Shown here one piece after another: positions 40,030-40,327 of a stretch of DNA of 40,327 bases. Source of the stretch: a virus. The translations under genes and the position numbers were made by a program. Within the stretch, counting starts at the first letter, position 1. Every line of letters starts with the position of its first letter. The DNA lies in IMG/VR virus record IMGVR_UViG_3300009370_000065, positions 1 through 40,327 of that record; one strand, 5' to 3'. The notes beneath the pieces were generated by a model, which had not been told where the DNA came from, made no database searches, and worked only from the letters and a program-made list of their open reading frames with translations.

Positions 40030-40185
40030 CACGGGTGCTACGCACGGGTGCTACTCACGGGTGTGGCTCACGGGTGCTACTCACGGGTGCTACTCACGGG
40101 TGCAACGCACGGGTGCAACGCACGGGTACAGGTCACGGGTGCTACACGCGGGTGATCCGCACGGGCATAGCTCACGGATGCTAAC
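40030..40185. repeat. twelve 13-bp iteron-like tandem repeats (right end)
   Basis: Twelve contiguous units of exactly 13 bp, core CACGGGTG followed by five variable bases (commonly CTACT, CTACG, CAACG). The last four units are more degenerate. The unit size and core match the three units at 975-1013. Iterons of a replication origin or a protein-binding packaging region are the main options. The period rules out CRISPR. Confidence 0.85.
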
Positions 40186-40200
40186 TAGAAGACTCAGATA

Positions 40201-40300
40201 GGGGCTTCGCCCCAGACCGCTCCGATAGGGGCTTCGCCCCAGAGCCCGCCCTGAAGGCGGGCGCATTGGTGCCGCCCCCTTTACGGTCGCTGACGCGACC
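40201..40300. repeat. right-end hairpin cluster (TTC, TTC, CTGAA, TGAC loops)
   Basis: GGGGC-TTC-GCCCC occurs at 40201-40213 and 40228-40240, then GCCCGCC-CTGAA-GGCGGGC at 40244-40262, then GGTCGC-TGAC-GCGACC at 40285-40300, enclosed by CCCCT / AGGGG. Loop sequences match those at 801-894 while stems differ compensatorily. No gene lies between 39725 and the end of the window. Confidence 0.7.
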
Positions 40301-40327
40301 AGGGGACGACACTTAGTTAGAGTTGCG

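Noticed and set aside
40030-40185. CRISPR array
   Set aside because: The units are contiguous 13-mers with only a few variable bases; there are no spacers of useful length and no cas genes.
39728-40201. Long rightward open frame across the tandem repeats
   Set aside because: The translation is only the repeat read in frame (ATHGCYSRV-type units), with no ribosome binding site; 13 bp is not a multiple of three, so the open frame is incidental.
1-40327. Direct terminal repeat joining the two ends
   Set aside because: Comparing the first and last about 80 bases by eye shows no identical stretch; only the repeat and hairpin families are shared, not a terminal duplication.

Overview
The window looks like most or all of the genome of one tailed phage (Caudoviricetes) with a podovirus-type, T7-like virion module. 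The evidence is a T7-style head-tail connector portal, a scaffold, a small major capsid protein, tail tubular A/B-like proteins, a GNAT-fold gp13-like protein and a run of very large internal (ejected) virion proteins, all in the expected order. A Gram-negative host is inferred from the ejection proteins, a murein-peptidase domain, Sec signal peptides and a lipoprotein. I see no integrase, repressor, DNA polymerase, RNA polymerase, tRNA or classical tail fibre. Replication therefore probably depends on host polymerases, helped by phage DnaB-like helicase, a replisome-type accessory protein and a Rad52-type annealing protein.

Layout. Positions 1-195 are a leader with a two-state hairpin element. 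Positions 196-603 encode a small membrane protein in GC-rich DNA. Positions 604-1576 are a GC-rich stretch with no convincing gene; it is packed with hairpins, carries 13-bp repeats, and ends in eight consecutive hairpins (1288-1570) that I read as a candidate large structured RNA. Positions 1577-4194 hold leftward genes: a zinc-ribbon protein, DnaB-like helicase, a Cys-rich protein and an Asn-rich orphan. Positions 4243-33612 are one long, tightly overlapped rightward operon. It runs terminase small and large subunits, three Gly/Ala-rich proteins, portal, scaffold, capsid, tail proteins, ejection proteins, then four exported proteins (one a secreted metallophosphatase, one a lipoprotein with an EF-hand/dockerin-like loop), small membrane proteins, a second metallophosphoesterase, an HExxH protein and small ORFs. 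Positions 33598-39724 are a leftward operon of replication or recombination genes and small genes, including a run of tiny Cys-rich proteins. Positions 39725-40327 are gene-free, with a promoter/operator candidate, twelve 13-bp tandem repeats and a hairpin cluster matching the one at the left end.

The repeats and hairpins shared by the two ends suggest that they are neighbours in a circular or permuted molecule, or together form the replication/packaging control region. The most unusual points are the structured region at 1288-1570, the covarying hairpin families at both ends, one in-frame TAA that splits a continuous ~2,190-residue ejection protein, the protease-like, ADP-ribosyltransferase-like and HhH segments inside that protein, and the block of exported proteins that follows it.
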